Origin: Leptospira sanjuanensis
Lineage (GTDB): Bacteria > Spirochaetota > Leptospiria > Leptospirales > Leptospiraceae
Direction: 5' to 3'
Assembly (NCBI RefSeq): GCF_022267375.1
Contig: NZ_JAIZBH010000001.1
Location: forward strand, 1,771,001-1,835,000
Length of the DNA stretch: 64,000 nucleotides
A program made the translations under genes and the position numbers. Positions 22,806-39,648 of the stretch are shown in pieces. Each line of letters begins with the position of its first letter. Within the stretch, counting starts at the first letter, position 1. The notes under the pieces are model-generated. The model was not told the DNA's origin, did no database searches, and saw nothing but the letters and a program-made list of their open reading frames with translations.

Positions 22806-23635
22806 ATGAATCCATTGAAATACTTAGTCCTACTTACGGCTCGTCTTAAAAATTCATTTTGTTATCTCAAAAAGATCAAGCTGCAAAAGTCCGTCCGGCT
22901 TTTGGGGCAGACTTTTATCCTATTAGGATTTTTGAATGTTGCAATCTTTGCACAGAGTCCAAATTCTAAAAACGATTCCAGCTTCAAGAATGATCCTTCT
23001 CCGGATTGGACCGAAGATCCGGACCGAAAGACTAAAATCGGCAAGGAAGAAGAGGGTGGCGACGTTCTCAAGGGTAAACCGCTTCCGAAATCGACGAACT
23101 TTTTGGTTTACGGAGCGAGCATCGGTTCTCCGGGAAGCGTCAACCTCAATCTTGGTTATTATTATAGGGACGTGGTCGTGCGCGTTTCCGGCGGGAAATG
23201 GAATCCTCATTGGTGGGGAGGTCAGGTGGACATCGGTTATAGTTTCTGGAAAACTCCGGTGATCGCACATAGCGTTTCTCTTGTATTCGGAAAGTTTGAA
23301 GTAGATCCGTTTCAACCGGAAATCGGCCGGGGAGGACAGAATTCTTATCCTTCCGGTTCTTCTTTTCCGGGTTATTCGCATCGTGATCCTACCTACGAGG
23401 ATTTGATCATTCGCTCCTACGTTACGGAACAAAATCCTACTTTGGCTTTATATCTTGAACACGAAAGCCGTGATCGCCAAAAAGTGCATTTGAATCAGCA
23501 ATACGTGGGTTTGACCTACGACTTTTTACTCGGTAATTTCTTCCTCCAAGTCGGAGGAGGGATCGGCAAAGGGGATTATAAGAATCCTCAGTTGCTCATT
23601 CAGCTCGGTTACTTATTCGATACGAGGTCTGCGGA

Positions 23636-23639
<4 letters not shown>
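22806..23639 (+). CDS. outer-membrane-like protein inside the RND operon
   Basis: 277 residues with a hydrophobic segment at about 33-48 ([16 protein letters not shown]) ending in an AQ cleavage-like site, then a polar linker and a strand-rich region ([13 protein letters not shown] [43 protein letters not shown]). The final aromatic/Gly strands suggest a small beta-barrel. Its position between adaptor and pump, with a 4-bp overlap into the pump gene, ties it to efflux, but I know no such component of characterised Cus/Czc pumps. Confidence 0.7.
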
Positions 23640-27261
<3,622 letters not shown>

Positions 27262-27282
27262 GTATACGGTTTTTGAAAGTGA

Positions 27283-27468
27283 TTATCGAGCGGCGAGATA
27301 GTATTCCGAAATGTATAGAAGCTGTTGTTCGGTAAGACGATTGTCCGCCGATTTTCCGTTTCTATAGGTCGTTTGTTTCGAATCTTCCAACACACTCAGA
27401 CCGGTTTGAAACGTGGAGTTTCCGATTTCCGATCTTTTTGTTCTTTGTAAAAATTCTCTCAATCTCAT
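27283..27468 (-). CDS. small hypothetical protein
   Basis: 61 residues from ATG 27468, which has GAAAGCAGC before it. Basic N-terminus (RLREFLQRTKRSE) and a C-terminal helix (LTEQQLLYISEYYLAAR); no signal peptide, no known motif. It follows the porin gene by 72 bp on the same strand and precedes a terminator. Codon use looks like its neighbours. It may be a real small gene, but nothing independent confirms it. Confidence 0.5.
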   Translation of the reverse strand: MRLREFLQRTKRSEIGNSTFQTGLSVLEDSKQTTYRNGKSADNRLTEQQLLYISEYYLAAR

Positions 27469-27540
27469 GCTGCTTTCTCTTTTAAAAAAAAGGCGCCCGA
27501 TGAAGAGCGCCCTTTGATACATAGGATTCTCGCTTTCGTA

Positions 27541-29199
<1,659 letters not shown>

Positions 29200-29226
29200 T
29201 CTCCTAAATCTCCTATGCCCATCTTA

Positions 29227-29243
29227 TGCAAAATGTATGCCAA
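29227..29243 (-). promoter_or_regulatory. sigma-54-type -24/-12 promoter of the porin gene
   Basis: On the minus strand the bases read TTGGCATACATTTTGCA. The GG at -24 and GC at -12 are separated by exactly ten bases, and 11 of the 14 specified positions of YTGGCACGRNNNTTGCW fit. A start about 12 bases downstream would leave a short leader before the AGGAGA site. Confidence 0.6.
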
Positions 29244-29389
29244 CGCTTAAAAAATGGAAATTAGCTAAAAAACGAGCATTTAACCTATAGAGAGAAGGGT
29301 GTAGGCTGCTTATAGAATAGAAGCAAGGTGAATAACGGAGCTTTTTATTGGGACAAATGTCTAAAAATTAGGCACGATCTGAAAAGGAT

Positions 29390-30688
29390 TTAGCGAGGCA
29401 AAAGGGCGATCAAAGAAGCTTTTGTGTTTTCGTTCGGGTATTCCAGGACATGAGACAGAAGTTTTCCGAGGATCGATCCGATTTCTTTCGGAGGTAATTT
29501 CGGACATTCACGGAGAATGTCTTCCCCGCGAAGTGCAAGTTCGGTGACGAGAAGCGCTTCTTTCTTAGCGATCAGAGCGAGTAGGCGCCCAAGATCGAAA
29601 ACTTCTTTCAAAGAAGGCTCGTAAGTAGTTGCAAGATTTAGAATGTGTTCGGTCACAATTTTCAGATGTTCCCTTCCCGCGTGAACGCAGATCGGATGCA
29701 GGATCGTTTTGCGGATTTCCGAGTCGCTCACGGAAGAATTCTCCCGCGGCGAAAGAAGAACGGAAAGCATCGAGGAAAAAAACAAGGAATCCTTCGTATT
29801 CTGATTCGAATAACGAAGATCTTTCATGAATTGTTTTGCGGAAGGGATTTCAGAAAAACTTCCGAACAACCAAGCGTGCAGAAACGAAATCCGCAAACTC
29901 GGAGGAAAAGCGGGGACTTTCGAAATCGTCTCGATCACGGTTTTGTTATTCGTAGGATAGAGTTTTACGTTCGTAAACAATTCTAAGATTTGGAATTTTT
30001 GAAAGAGGAGCAGGGAATCGCTCGGATCGTTACTCCGCAACGTCTTACCCAGTTCGTCGTGAACTCGTTCCCTGGAAACCTTGGCGGTGATATTTCGACA
30101 GGAGACGATCGCCTTTTCGGTTTCTTCTTCGAGGGTAAAACCCAAACTGCTGACGAATCGGATCGCGCGGATCGGACGCAAGCCGTCTTCGGTGAATCTT
30201 CCGATCGGATCTCCGATCGTTCGTATGATTCGATTCCGTATGTCTTCCAGTCCATTGTGTTCGTCCACGAGACGTTTTTCTTCGAGGTCAAGCGCGAGCG
30301 CGTTCATCGTAAAGTCGCGCCGTTTTAGATCTTCGCTTAACGAAACTCCGAACTCCACTGTCTCGGGCCTTCTTCCATCCAGGTAATCCGCGTCCTTTCG
30401 AAACGTAGTGATCTCGTAAGCCCGATCTTGAAGCAGAACCGTTACGGTTCCGTGTTTGATTCCCGTGGGAACGGTCCGTTTGAACAACGTTACGATCGTT
30501 TCGGGCAATAGGGAAGTTGTGAGGTCGAATTCATCCGGAATTTTGGATAAAACCAAATCGCGCACGCTACCGCCGACCAGATAACATTCTCCGCCTGCCG
30601 ATCGAATACTTTGTGTTAGGTGAAGCATGTCTTCCCGATAGACTTCGGGAATCCGAGAAATCAATTCTCCCGCGTCTACGTCAGTCAT
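29390..30688 (-). CDS. cca: CCA tRNA nucleotidyltransferase / poly(A) polymerase family
   Basis: 432 residues. The nucleotidyltransferase head is clear: [23 protein letters not shown] supplies the metal-binding acidic pair, [12 protein letters not shown] and [21 protein letters not shown] follow as in class II enzymes. No HD phosphohydrolase motif is seen in the C-terminal helices. It adds or repairs CCA ends; since the tRNAs in this window lack encoded CCA, such an enzyme is needed. The start overlaps the stop of the upstream lipoprotein gene by 8 bp. Confidence 0.93.
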   Translation of the reverse strand: MTDVDAGELISRIPEVYREDMLHLTQSIRSAGGECYLVGGSVRDLVLSKIPDEFDLTTSLLPETIVTLFKRTVPTGIKHGTVTVLLQDRAYEITTFRKDADYLDGRRPETVEFGVSLSEDLKRRDFTMNALALDLEEKRLVDEHNGLEDIRNRIIRTIGDPIGRFTEDGLRPIRAIRFVSSLGFTLEEETEKAIVSCRNITAKVSRERVHDELGKTLRSNDPSDSLLLFQKFQILELFTNVKLYPTNNKTVIETISKVPAFPPSLRISFLHAWLFGSFSEIPSAKQFMKDLRYSNQNTKDSLFFSSMLSVLLSPRENSSVSDSEIRKTILHPICVHAGREHLKIVTEHILNLATTYEPSLKEVFDLGRLLALIAKKEALLVTELALRGEDILRECPKLPPKEIGSILGKLLSHVLEYPNENTKASLIALLPR

Positions 30689-31037
30689 TTTGAATCAGTT
30701 TTTTCCAGAGATTTCCGTAGCGATTGCGAAGCGTTTCGTTGTTCTGAAGAATCTTGTCGATCTTTTGTTTCCATTCGGAATCGACGGTGATTTGGCTGAA
30801 CGGCAATTCCGTTTTTTCGGATAGGATTCGATCGATTCCCGCCGCCGTTTTTTCCGTCGCGAAGTCGCAGAGTTCTTTTGCGTCCGGTGTTTCCTTTTCG
30901 GACAAACAAAGAAGAAGCATTTCCTCGTATTTTTCTTTCGTTTGCAGATCGACGAGTTTGTCTTTGAGGGATCGGCCGCAGTAGACGAAAACGAAAAGTA
31001 ACAAAACGAACGGAAGAATTCTCCCGCTCAAAAACAA
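30681..31037 (-). CDS. small lipoprotein, start uncertain
   Basis: The frame is open from ATG 31172, which would overlap the RNase H gene by 62 bp and place 50 polar residues before the hydrophobic segment. A TTG at 31037 gives a normal lipoprotein signal ([17 protein letters not shown]) with Cys at residue 20, so I use it. The remaining 100 residues are charged helices ([36 protein letters not shown]). Function unknown; coupled to cca by overlapping ends. Confidence 0.65.
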   Translation of the reverse strand: MFLSGRILPFVLLLFVFVYCGRSLKDKLVDLQTKEKYEEMLLLCLSEKETPDAKELCDFATEKTAAGIDRILSEKTELPFSQITVDSEWKQKIDKILQNNETLRNRYGNLWKKLIQND

Positions 31038-31110
31038 GATTCGGCCGAATGATTGAATCCGAGGAAACGAAAACGTATTTTTCGCCGCGGGAAACGACGG
31101 AGATGAATTT

Positions 31111-31496
<386 letters not shown>

Positions 31497-31500
<4 letters not shown>

Positions 31501-31859
31501 GAATTTTTTTCCTTTCGCAATAGATCGATTCCGAATCGGATCGGTTTCCAGACGATCACGTAAAACAAAAGCAGTCCGCCCTTTACGATTCCGCTCAAAA
31601 ACGTGAGAACGAATTCCAAGATCAAGTTCGTGACGGAATAGAACGCTTCCGGGTTGAAAAGAGTAAAGAGAAAGGAAACGAGCCCCAATCCCAAAAGAAC
31701 GAATTGTAAAACCGCGTTTCCGATTAAAAAAGAAAGAAGACTAACGATCGTGAAAAATAAGGCTAAGCGGAGTCCGCGTTTTTTGACTTCGAAGTTCATA
31801 AAGAGTTCGTGCATCTGTAAATTCTTTGATCCTTGCACTTGGGTTTCGTTTACGGCCAT
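31497..31859 (-). CDS. SxtJ-like small membrane protein
   Basis: About 120 residues from ATG 31859; an in-frame start at 31928 is possible. Three to four membrane segments (LALFFTIVSLLSFLIGNAV, FVLLGLGLVSFLFTLFNP, GLLLFYVIVWKPIRFG). The spacing of Gly, Pro and the final FYxxxxxP fits the SxtJ family of small membrane proteins, often next to sugar or lipid genes. No biochemical role is established that I know of. Confidence 0.65.
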
Positions 31860-31874
31860 ACTGAAAACAACCGC

Positions 31875-31914
<40 letters not shown>

Positions 31915-31938
31915 CCGCGATATGTCATCCTTTCCTAG

Positions 31939-32706
31939 ATGATCCGGCAAAAACTGCAAGACTTGGTCGATTCTCTTCCGATTAGTCCGGAAAGAAGTTG
32001 TTCGTATTATCCGGATCGCCTCAGTCAGATTCAATACCTTCCGTTTCAAGGGGAGATCGCAAAGGAAGCTCTTCAGTTTTTTTTCGATTCCGGTTTTCGT
32101 AGAACCGGCAACATTCTGTATCGGGCGTCTTGCAACGGGTGCAAGGATTGTCTGAGTTATCGGATTCCTCTGGATCAATTCACTCCGAGCCGGAACCGCA
32201 GGCGTCTTTTAAAAAAGAATTCCGATCTTACGATTCGGTTTGCGCCTCCTTCTCTCACAACAGATAAGGAACGTCTTTATTTGCGTTATCAAAGGTTGCG
32301 CTACGAGAGTTTCGTAAGCGGAGAATCGGATCAGGAACTTCTGGAAGGAATGCGTTGGAATCTTTTCGGCACTCCGGAGAATTCTCTCGAAATGACTTTG
32401 TGGCTGGGAGAAAAACTTCTCGGCTTTATGATCTTGGACTACGCTGCGGATTCTCTCTCAGCCGTTTATTCCGTGTATGATCCGGAATATCCCGATCGAA
32501 GTCTGGGCAGCTTCGCGATTCTCTGTTCGATTTTATACGCCAAGGAATCGGGAATGAAATTTTATCATTTGGGATATTTCCTTCCCGGTCATCCCGATAT
32601 GGATTATAAAAAGTTTTGGGGACCGTCCGAGATCCGCGAACCGGACGGAACGGATTGGACGTCGTTCGAGGAATTTCAAAAAAGCCACGCGGACTTTTCC
32701 TGGTAG
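31939..32706 (+). CDS. bpt: aspartate/glutamate leucyl- or arginyl-tRNA-protein transferase
   Basis: 255 residues. The N-terminal [16 protein letters not shown] and the Cys pair in [16 protein letters not shown] (about 60-75) match bacterial Bpt/ATE, followed by the GNAT-like C-terminal domain ([51 protein letters not shown]). It attaches an amino acid to the N-terminus of proteins and so feeds the ClpS/ClpAP N-degron route. It is divergent from the SxtJ-like gene and 53 bp upstream of the DprE2-like gene. Confidence 0.93.
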   Translation: MIRQKLQDLVDSLPISPERSCSYYPDRLSQIQYLPFQGEIAKEALQFFFDSGFRRTGNILYRASCNGCKDCLSYRIPLDQFTPSRNRRRLLKKNSDLTIRFAPPSLTTDKERLYLRYQRLRYESFVSGESDQELLEGMRWNLFGTPENSLEMTLWLGEKLLGFMILDYAADSLSAVYSVYDPEYPDRSLGSFAILCSILYAKESGMKFYHLGYFLPGHPDMDYKKFWGPSEIREPDGTDWTSFEEFQKSHADFSW

Positions 32707-32715
32707 AGGATTCTC

Positions 32716-32748
<33 letters not shown>

Positions 32749-32759
32749 TCTTAAAACGG

Positions 32760-33494
32760 ATGAATATGGCAAAAAAAATCATCGTCGTGGGTGCATCTAG
32801 CGGTATCGGAAAAGAATTGGCTCTTCTTCTTTTGGAGCGGGGAAATACGGTCACTCTCGTGGCTCGTCGCGATAAGGAACTGAAAACGATCGCCGCTCCT
32901 TACAAATCAAACGCATTCATCATCAAACACGACGTTACGAACTTCGATCAGGCGGACTCCGTTTTTCAGAAGGCGGTCAAGTCGATGAAGGGACTCGACG
33001 AAATCTATTACGCTTCCGGAATCATGTACGACATCAAACCGGAAGAGTTCGACACGTCAAAGGACATCGCCATGTTGAACACGAATCTTTTGGGTTGTGT
33101 GGCTTGGCTCAATCCCGCGGCGGCGCTGTTTCAAAAACAGAAAAGCGGAAAGATCATCGGAATCTCCTCCATCGCGGGCGACCGCGGAAGAAGAGGAAAT
33201 CCGGTCTACAACACATCCAAGGCCGGAATGAACACGTATCTCGAAGCGCTTCGCAATCGTCTTGCGGTTTTAGGCGTTCAAGTTCTCACCGTAAAACCGG
33301 GGTTTATCGATACGGCGATGACGCAGGGGATGAAAGGTCTTTTTTGGCTCATCTCCGCGAAAGAAGCCGCTTCGATTATTTTGAAGGCGACCGATTCCGG
33401 AAAAGAAAACATCTACGTTCCCGCGCGCTGGGGACTTGTTGGATTGATCATCCGTTGTATTCCTTCCTTTATCTTCAGACGTCTTTCCATTTGA
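32760..33494 (+). CDS. short-chain dehydrogenase, DprE2-like
   Basis: 244 residues from ATG 32760 (a second ATG is two codons on). NAD(P)-binding [15 protein letters not shown] at the start and catalytic YxxxK in [20 protein letters not shown]. The segment [21 protein letters not shown], and the C-terminus [11 protein letters not shown], look closer to mycobacterial DprE2, which reduces decaprenylphosphoryl-2-keto-ribose, than to average SDRs; this is recall. The DprE1-like gene follows after 26 bp, the same two-enzyme pairing as in mycobacteria. Confidence 0.8.
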   Translation: MNMAKKIIVVGASSGIGKELALLLLERGNTVTLVARRDKELKTIAAPYKSNAFIIKHDVTNFDQADSVFQKAVKSMKGLDEIYYASGIMYDIKPEEFDTSKDIAMLNTNLLGCVAWLNPAAALFQKQKSGKIIGISSIAGDRGRRGNPVYNTSKAGMNTYLEALRNRLAVLGVQVLTVKPGFIDTAMTQGMKGLFWLISAKEAASIILKATDSGKENIYVPARWGLVGLIIRCIPSFIFRRLSI

Positions 33495-33520
33495 TCTTTC
33501 AGGATTAAAGGGGGTAACAC

Positions 33521-35026
33521 ATGGCAACCGCATCCAAAGCAAAGACTTCTTCCCCGAAGAAGAAGTCTTCCGCAAAAACTTCGAAACCATCTAAGACGAA
33601 AAAATCGTCGATCGACATCGCGCTTCCCGCTCCGAGTAAGGTGGAAGCGTGGGGAATGAATCATCATTCGATGTCTCCCGTCGTATTTCCCGAAACGGAA
33701 GAGGACTTCCGCGATCTCTTTTCCTATGCAAGTTCGAAAGGGATAAAACTTACCTTCCGCGGAGGAGGCTGCAGCTACGGAGACGCGGCGACCAACACGA
33801 AGGGAATCGTCATCAATATCTCGAAATACAATCGAATCTTAGAATTCAACGCGAAGACAGGAGTTCTCAAAGCGGAATCCGGAGTAACGATCAAACAACT
33901 CTGGGAATTCGGAATCGAAAAAGGATTTTGGCCTCCCGTCGTAAGCGGAACCATGTTTCCGACGCTCGGCGGCGCTTTATCCATGAATATCCACGGAAAG
34001 AACAACTTCGCCGTGGGACCGATCGGGGATCATATTCTCGAGTTCACCTTTATGACGCCCGACGGAAAGGTTCTTACCTGTTCCCGTAAGAAGAATCAGG
34101 AACTGTTCTTCGGAGCCATTTCCGGCTTTGGGATGTTAGGCGCTTTTTTGACCGTGACGATTCAGATGAAACCTATCTACGCCGGAAAGATGAAGGTATG
34201 GCCGGTCGTAAGTAAAAATCTGCAGGATATGTTCGACTACTTCGAACGGGAATACAAACATTCCGATTACCTCGTGGGTTGGGTGGACGCGTTCGCATCG
34301 GGAAATTCTCTCGGAAGAGGACAGATCCACAAAGCGGTTCATTTAAAAAAGGGAGAAGATCCCGATTTTCCGGAAAACTGTAAATTAGAAAAACAGAATT
34401 TACCCGGCACCTTTCTCGGAGTGATTCCCAAGGCTTGGATGTGGATGTTTATGCTTCCTTTCTCCAACAACCTCGGAATGAGACTCGTGAACTTCGCGAA
34501 GTTTATCTCCGGTTATCTGACCAACAACAAACCCTATATGCAAGGGCACGCGGAGTATGCGTTCTTGTTGGATTACGTTCCGAACTGGAAGTTTATGTAT
34601 AAACCCGGCTCGATGATCCAATACCAGAGTTTTATACCCAAGGAGAACGCGGTCGACGGCTTTTCGGAAATTTTAAGAATCTGTCAGAAGAGGGGAATCG
34701 TCACTTGGCTCGCTGTATTCAAAAAACATAAACCGGATCCATTTCTTCTCACGCACGCGCTCGACGGATATTCGATGGCGATGGATTTTCCCGTTACTTC
34801 CGGAAACAAAAAAAGACTTTGGGAACTTGCGGGAGAATTGGACGAGATCGTGTTGAAGTACGGCGGCAAATTCTACTTTGCCAAAGACAGCACGCTCCGA
34901 CCGGAAATCGTTCAACGTGCGTTTCCCAAAAAAAATCTCGAAACCTTTCATTCCCTCAAAAAGAAATACGATCCGAAAGGAATTTTGGAAACGGATCTGT
35001 ATAGAAGGATTATGGGAATCTGGTAA
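33521..35026 (+). CDS. FAD-dependent oxidase, DprE1-like
   Basis: 501 residues. A Lys/Ser-rich tail (1-30) precedes a VAO-type FAD domain: RGGGCSYGD at 80-88 and [20 protein letters not shown] at 143-162, where His158 lines up with DprE1 His132. Downstream [15 protein letters not shown] and FYFAKDS match DprE1 QYQ, Lys367 and Lys418 positions. The DprE1 Cys387 position in the GWNICVDFP stretch is Ala here (GYSMAMDFP). DprE1 oxidises decaprenylphosphoryl-ribose. Alternative: another aldonolactone-oxidase-type enzyme. The GT39-like gene starts 6 bp later. Confidence 0.82.
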   Translation: MATASKAKTSSPKKKSSAKTSKPSKTKKSSIDIALPAPSKVEAWGMNHHSMSPVVFPETEEDFRDLFSYASSKGIKLTFRGGGCSYGDAATNTKGIVINISKYNRILEFNAKTGVLKAESGVTIKQLWEFGIEKGFWPPVVSGTMFPTLGGALSMNIHGKNNFAVGPIGDHILEFTFMTPDGKVLTCSRKKNQELFFGAISGFGMLGAFLTVTIQMKPIYAGKMKVWPVVSKNLQDMFDYFEREYKHSDYLVGWVDAFASGNSLGRGQIHKAVHLKKGEDPDFPENCKLEKQNLPGTFLGVIPKAWMWMFMLPFSNNLGMRLVNFAKFISGYLTNNKPYMQGHAEYAFLLDYVPNWKFMYKPGSMIQYQSFIPKENAVDGFSEILRICQKRGIVTWLAVFKKHKPDPFLLTHALDGYSMAMDFPVTSGNKKRLWELAGELDEIVLKYGGKFYFAKDSTLRPEIVQRAFPKKNLETFHSLKKKYDPKGILETDLYRRIMGIW

Positions 35027-35032
35027 AATCGT

Positions 35033-36508
35033 ATGGGCCGATGGAACGCGTTTGTAACTTCATTTAAAAAGAATAAGGATATAAAAGTATTCCTCGTTCT
35101 TTTTGCTGCGGGCGCTTTTATCCGGCTTTTCCGACTGGATCTGCAAAGTCCCTGGGAAGACGAGCTCTTTTCGATCCGTGCGTCCTCCGAGACTTCGCTT
35201 AACAATCTTTGGGATTGGATGAAGAACGATCCACATCCTCCCTTGTATCAAACCGTATTGTATTTTTGGTTTCAGCTTTTCGGTCCCACGGTTTTTGTCG
35301 GGAGAATGCTCAGTGCAATCGCGGGATTGTCGGTTCCGCTCGCGTTTTACGCGTTTTCTCCCGCGGCTCTCAGCGGACGAATTCGAGTGAGCGTCGCGGC
35401 GCTTTTGAGTTTATCGACCGGGTTGATTTATTATTCGCAGGAACTTCGTTCTTACAGTCTATTGATTTTGTTTTGCACGATTCAGTTGACGGTTCTTTTA
35501 AAACTAGTCTACGAAGAGGACAATAAGTCATCTCTTACATGGAGTTTATTAGGAATTTCTTTAGTAGCGTCTTATACTCACTTTTTCGGATTTATCTGGT
35601 CCGCCTCCTCGTTTCTTGGAATCTTTTTGTACGAATGGATTCTTTCTAAAAAATTTCCCAAGAGAGAATTCTTTTTCGGGATAGGATTTGCGATTTTGTT
35701 TCTTCCCGCCTTATATCTTTTATTCAATTCGGATAAGATCGGGATCGCATCTTGGATTCCGGAAGCGGGATTGACCGCGTTTCTCGTCTTCTTCGATCTG
35801 ATGTTTCATTCCGGAATTTTAAAGAAGTTTATACCGGGAATCGTCGCTTCCTTAGCTTTATTTGCCGGGTTTGCCTCTTTGTATTTTCAAAGGAATCAAA
35901 ACGATTCCGAGTCGGTGAATTTGGAACAAGCTCATAAAAAGGCTTCTATTTTGCTTCTTTTGATCCTACTGATTTTTTCCGTTGTCCTGGGGATCTTATC
36001 CGCGATTCAGCCGTTGATCACCGCGAGAAATCTTTTAGTTACGGCTCCCGCTTTGTATTTTTTGGTCGCAACGGGTTTTTCTCTTTTTCCTATCTACAAA
36101 GGAAGAAGATTGGAATCCGTTTTGATTTTGATTTCAATCGTTTCGCTCTATTATTTTACCCGATATTATTATAAACCGTATAAGGAACAGTGGAGAGAAA
36201 GCTCCCAATACATCATTTCCGAAATAAAGGAACATCCGGAAGAGTTTACGATATTATGTTCTTCTCATGCGTATAACATGGAATATTTCCTAAAAACCGC
36301 GGGAATTCAAGGGGTCGTTCCTAAAATTTACAGCAAGGAAGAAGCGGATCTTTTTATAAAAGACCCCGCCCGCAGAAAACTCGTGATCCTCGAAACTTCG
36401 TGGAAATATCTCGATGCGGAACAAGTGGACGTTTTGTTCAGTCGCAAAGTATTCGATCGGAATGATCGGTTGTTTTACGGAATGCGCGTCATCTCCATTC
36501 GCAAATAG
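35033..36508 (+). CDS. GT39/PMT-like membrane glycosyltransferase
   Basis: 491 residues with about 10-12 membrane segments. The first loop holds the acidic catalytic pair and the PMT_2-type pattern ([37 protein letters not shown]). GT-C enzymes of this type transfer a sugar from polyprenyl phosphate to a protein, lipid or glycan outside the membrane. It sits between the DprE1-like gene and a DPM-like synthase, both of which act on polyprenyl-linked sugars. The acceptor is unknown. Confidence 0.85.
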   Translation: MGRWNAFVTSFKKNKDIKVFLVLFAAGAFIRLFRLDLQSPWEDELFSIRASSETSLNNLWDWMKNDPHPPLYQTVLYFWFQLFGPTVFVGRMLSAIAGLSVPLAFYAFSPAALSGRIRVSVAALLSLSTGLIYYSQELRSYSLLILFCTIQLTVLLKLVYEEDNKSSLTWSLLGISLVASYTHFFGFIWSASSFLGIFLYEWILSKKFPKREFFFGIGFAILFLPALYLLFNSDKIGIASWIPEAGLTAFLVFFDLMFHSGILKKFIPGIVASLALFAGFASLYFQRNQNDSESVNLEQAHKKASILLLLILLIFSVVLGILSAIQPLITARNLLVTAPALYFLVATGFSLFPIYKGRRLESVLILISIVSLYYFTRYYYKPYKEQWRESSQYIISEIKEHPEEFTILCSSHAYNMEYFLKTAGIQGVVPKIYSKEEADLFIKDPARRKLVILETSWKYLDAEQVDVLFSRKVFDRNDRLFYGMRVISIRK

Positions 36509-36530
36509 CATCACGGAATCGTAATCAATT

Positions 36531-37664
36531 ATGAAGAAAAAGAATATCACTTATGTCATCCCCTGTTTGAACGAGGAAAAAACGCTTCCTCTCGTTTTGG
36601 AAAAGCTCGTTCGACTCAAGAAAGAATTGAAACAATACAACGTTGAAATTCTCGTTTCCGACAACGGAAGCGAAGATAAATCGGTATCGATCGCAAAGAA
36701 GTTCGGCGCGAAAGTCGTACATTGCAAAGAAAGAGGATACGGGGCCGCGCTCAACTTCGGAATTATCAACGCCGGCGGAGAAGTAGTTCTTTTTGCGGAC
36801 GCTGATGATACGTATGACTTTCTGGAATCGCCCGCACTGCTTGCGGAGATCGAAAAAGGTGCGGAGTTCGTGATCGGCTCCCGGTTGGACGGAACGATTC
36901 ATAAAGGTGCGATGCCGTTTTTGCATCGTTATTTGGGGACGCCGGTCATAAACTGGATTATCAATGTATTATATTCAAAAAAAGGAAATCGTGTAAAGGA
37001 CGCGAACTCAGGCTTTCGTTGTTTCTTAAAAAAGAAATATCTGGAATGGGAGATCGAAAGTACGGGAATGGAATTCGCTTCCGAGATGCTCGTTAAAGCG
37101 CTGAGAAGCGGAGTGAAACTTTCACACGTTCCGATCAGTCTTCATCCTGATGTTGCGGGAAGGGTTCCTCATTTAAGAACTTGGAGGGACGGGATGAGAC
37201 ATCTTTTACAGATTCTAATCCATTCTCAGCAGCTTTTTTATTATACTGGTTTTGCACTGTTTTTTACGGGATGGGCGATTACGATCGCGGGTTATTTTAC
37301 GGGAATCATTCAAGTGGGACCGTTTCATATCTTCGGAATTCATTCGCTTACCGTTTCCCTTCTCGTTGCGACTCTAGGACAGACGGTCTGGGCGATCGGT
37401 CTGTTTTTGGCGGCTCGTAAGATTCCGGAACTCGGTTTGTATTCCAAGCTGAGTCTTCTTTCCGAAGATTTGCTTTTCTGGTACTCCGCGAGAATGATTC
37501 TTTTCGTGGTTCTTCTTTTTGCTTTTATCGTGTTTCGCTGGTGGCGAAATGCCTTTCAGGTTCTCGATTTGGAAAAGGAGATTCTGATGATCAGCTTTTT
37601 GAGCGTTCAGATTCTAAATTTAATCGGACAAACGATTACCGCTCATCTTCTAAAAAGAACATAA
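36531..37664 (+). CDS. GT2 polyprenyl-phosphate sugar synthase (DPM-like) with membrane tail
   Basis: 377 residues. Catalytic GT2 domain (1-230): [27 protein letters not shown] and a DADDTYDF metal-binding site. About four membrane segments follow (230-377). This is the layout of dolichol-phosphate-mannose-type synthases that load a nucleotide sugar onto polyprenyl phosphate at the inner membrane. Last gene of the plus-strand group; the 98-bp repeat array begins 36 bp after its stop. Confidence 0.88.
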   Translation: MKKKNITYVIPCLNEEKTLPLVLEKLVRLKKELKQYNVEILVSDNGSEDKSVSIAKKFGAKVVHCKERGYGAALNFGIINAGGEVVLFADADDTYDFLESPALLAEIEKGAEFVIGSRLDGTIHKGAMPFLHRYLGTPVINWIINVLYSKKGNRVKDANSGFRCFLKKKYLEWEIESTGMEFASEMLVKALRSGVKLSHVPISLHPDVAGRVPHLRTWRDGMRHLLQILIHSQQLFYYTGFALFFTGWAITIAGYFTGIIQVGPFHIFGIHSLTVSLLVATLGQTVWAIGLFLAARKIPELGLYSKLSLLSEDLLFWYSARMILFVVLLFAFIVFRWWRNAFQVLDLEKEILMISFLSVQILNLIGQTITAHLLKRT

Positions 37665-37687
37665 CGAGCGATCCTTAGAGAGCGAGT

Positions 37688-37723
37688 TAGACAAATTTTC
37701 GCGGAGCGATAAAAATTTGTCTA
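37688..37723. repeat. 12-bp inverted repeat at the edge of the 98-bp array
   Basis: TAGACAAATTTT (37688-37699) and AAAATTTGTCTA (37712-37723) are perfect inverted copies 12 nt apart. The right arm is part of every 98-bp unit; the left arm occurs once. It could act as terminator for the GT2 gene, though no T run follows. Confidence 0.6.
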
Positions 37724-38036
37724 TCAACGGAGTTGATAAATAGAGCGTTCGAACCGCTTCCCTGAGTTTATATTGGAGACTGAATCGAACGACGCAATGC
37801 GGAGCGATAAAAATTTGTCTATCAACGGAGTTGATAACTAGAGCGTTCGAACCGCTTCCCTGAATTTATATTAGAGACTGAATCGAACGACGCAATGCGG
37901 AGCGATAAAAATTTGTCTATCAACGGAGTTGATAACTAGAGCGTTCGAACCGCTTCCCTGAATTTATATTAGAGACTGAATCGAACGACGCAATGCGCGG
38001 AGCGATAAAAATTTGTCTATCAACGGCGTTGATACG
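37701..38036. repeat. 98-bp tandem repeat array, about 3.4 units
   Basis: Units start at 37701, 37799, 37897 and 37997; the last is partial and the third is 2 bp longer. Each holds the palindrome TATCAAC-GGA-GTTGATA and a conserved GAGCGTTCGAACCGCTTCCC. Units 2 and 3 are almost identical; unit 1 differs at a few bases. The array lies between convergent glycosyltransferase genes, and the partial fourth unit supplies the last codons and stop of the minus-strand gene. There is no ORF in it. Confidence 0.95.
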
Positions 38037-39642
38037 TTCTGAGCGTGAAATCCAAAATCTTTTTTGAATCCTTTAATCTGTAAAAACGGCTCGGATCTGC
38101 AAAACGAACCGCGATCTTTTCCTTGTATTGTTGTTCCGGAAGATTCGGGTCGCGGGGCGGTTCCAGATCGTATTCTAAAATCGAGTAGGACGGAACTTGA
38201 TTCTTTTTTAATGTTTCTTCGAGCGCAAGAGCGTCCCTCTCGTTAATAACCGCAAAGTGCATGGAAGTGAGATAAGAAGAACCTATCAAGTAATTCGTAA
38301 ATTGTCCTTTGTGAACGATAATCTTTCTGGATTGAAACTCGTTTTGAATTTCGGTATAGGGAGTGATTGCGCCGAATAAAATTTTAAAACCCTCTCGCGT
38401 AAACTTGTAGTTATAATACAAACTCAATAAGACGACGAGGACCAAAACGTTTCCGGCTTTCGGAAACGTTACGCATCTTTGATACAGAAAAACAGAAATT
38501 CCTAATGACAAGAATAGGAAGCCTGATTCCAAATATCGCAAGCCGAAATGATGAACGCCCGCCGTGTAAGGACTAAAAAAAGCGATCGCGAAAACCGTTC
38601 CGATTCCCACCAAGCCGAAAACGGATTCTTCAGATAGTTTCTTTTTGCGAAATAGATTGGAAAGAATTCCCAAAATTAAAACCGCATAGGGAGCCGCCTT
38701 TAGAAAGCCGGACTTCGTCGCGTCTCCGAAAAGATATCCTTGAAAGATCACGATTTGTTTCGAGATCGAAAATTGACTCATCGCATCGCCGGAGCTGACA
38801 AGAAAGCGGATTCCCATCGGATGTCCGGAATAGAAATAATTCAAACCTCCGATTAGCAAAAACGATACTGCGGCTCCTAATACGGAAAAAGGGAGATATT
38901 CTTTCAGTTTGTTTCTGGATTCTTGAGTGAAAAAGGAAAGGAAGCCGAATAGGAAAACGGGAAAGGCGGACTCGGTTCTTAAAAAGAACGCGGTGACAGC
39001 CAAAAAACCGGAAAGAAAAGAAAATATTCTAAAATTTGAATGTTCTTTCTCACCGGAGTTTGACGACAAGTCCGCAAACAAAGAGCGAAATAGATACAAC
39101 GCAAAGAATAATAGAAGAAAATTGTTCAACGGAACTTCGGAGAATTCGACCGCGGAAAGCACGGGAAAACTGAGAACGAAAGGAATCGACGTCGCGAGCA
39201 AAATCGCCCAGCCGACCGGAATAAAAAAAGATAGGATGCGGTCAAAGATCAGTAAAGAACCGAGCAGAAACAAAAGCGGTAGAAACGTGATTATTTTCGT
39301 TCCAAACGCGTACGCGGGAAGTCCGTTTAACAAAGCGAAAACGGGAGGGTATTGGAAAAGACAGTTTCGAGTTTCCTGATTCTTTAAAAAAGCCCAAGGA
39401 TAATCGAAGGGGAAAAATCGATATTCAGGATCGTAGGTCTTACCCGGATAAATACATTCAGAATCCGTAAATCCTTCGAATCCCCTTTCGGCAAACATAA
39501 TCGTTTGATAATATTTGATTTCCGAGTCGCTGGAAACGAACGGAAGTTTCTGATCCAACATGGATCGATTGAATCCTAAGAACAGAACAACGAGTATATA
39601 AAGGCCCGCGCGGACAGAAGGATGGGTAAGTCGGTTTAACAT
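38020..39642 (-). CDS. GT-C-type membrane protein
   Basis: 540 residues with about 10-11 membrane segments and a soluble C-terminal domain (about 430-540). The first loop is long and polar with acidic residues ([18 protein letters not shown]) and further [12 protein letters not shown], the layout of GT-C glycosyltransferases, but no family is certain. The last five residues and the stop are encoded in the partial repeat unit at 37997-38036. The O-antigen-ligase-like gene ends 6 bp before its start; same transcript likely. Confidence 0.75.
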   Translation of the reverse strand: MLNRLTHPSVRAGLYILVVLFLGFNRSMLDQKLPFVSSDSEIKYYQTIMFAERGFEGFTDSECIYPGKTYDPEYRFFPFDYPWAFLKNQETRNCLFQYPPVFALLNGLPAYAFGTKIITFLPLLFLLGSLLIFDRILSFFIPVGWAILLATSIPFVLSFPVLSAVEFSEVPLNNFLLLFFALYLFRSLFADLSSNSGEKEHSNFRIFSFLSGFLAVTAFFLRTESAFPVFLFGFLSFFTQESRNKLKEYLPFSVLGAAVSFLLIGGLNYFYSGHPMGIRFLVSSGDAMSQFSISKQIVIFQGYLFGDATKSGFLKAAPYAVLILGILSNLFRKKKLSEESVFGLVGIGTVFAIAFFSPYTAGVHHFGLRYLESGFLFLSLGISVFLYQRCVTFPKAGNVLVLVVLLSLYYNYKFTREGFKILFGAITPYTEIQNEFQSRKIIVHKGQFTNYLIGSSYLTSMHFAVINERDALALEETLKKNQVPSYSILEYDLEPPRDPNLPEQQYKEKIAVRFADPSRFYRLKDSKKILDFTLRTYQRR

Positions 39643-39648
39643 GGAGAT

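Noticed and set aside
37701..38036. CRISPR array
   Set aside because: Units are fully tandem with no variable spacers and no cas genes nearby.
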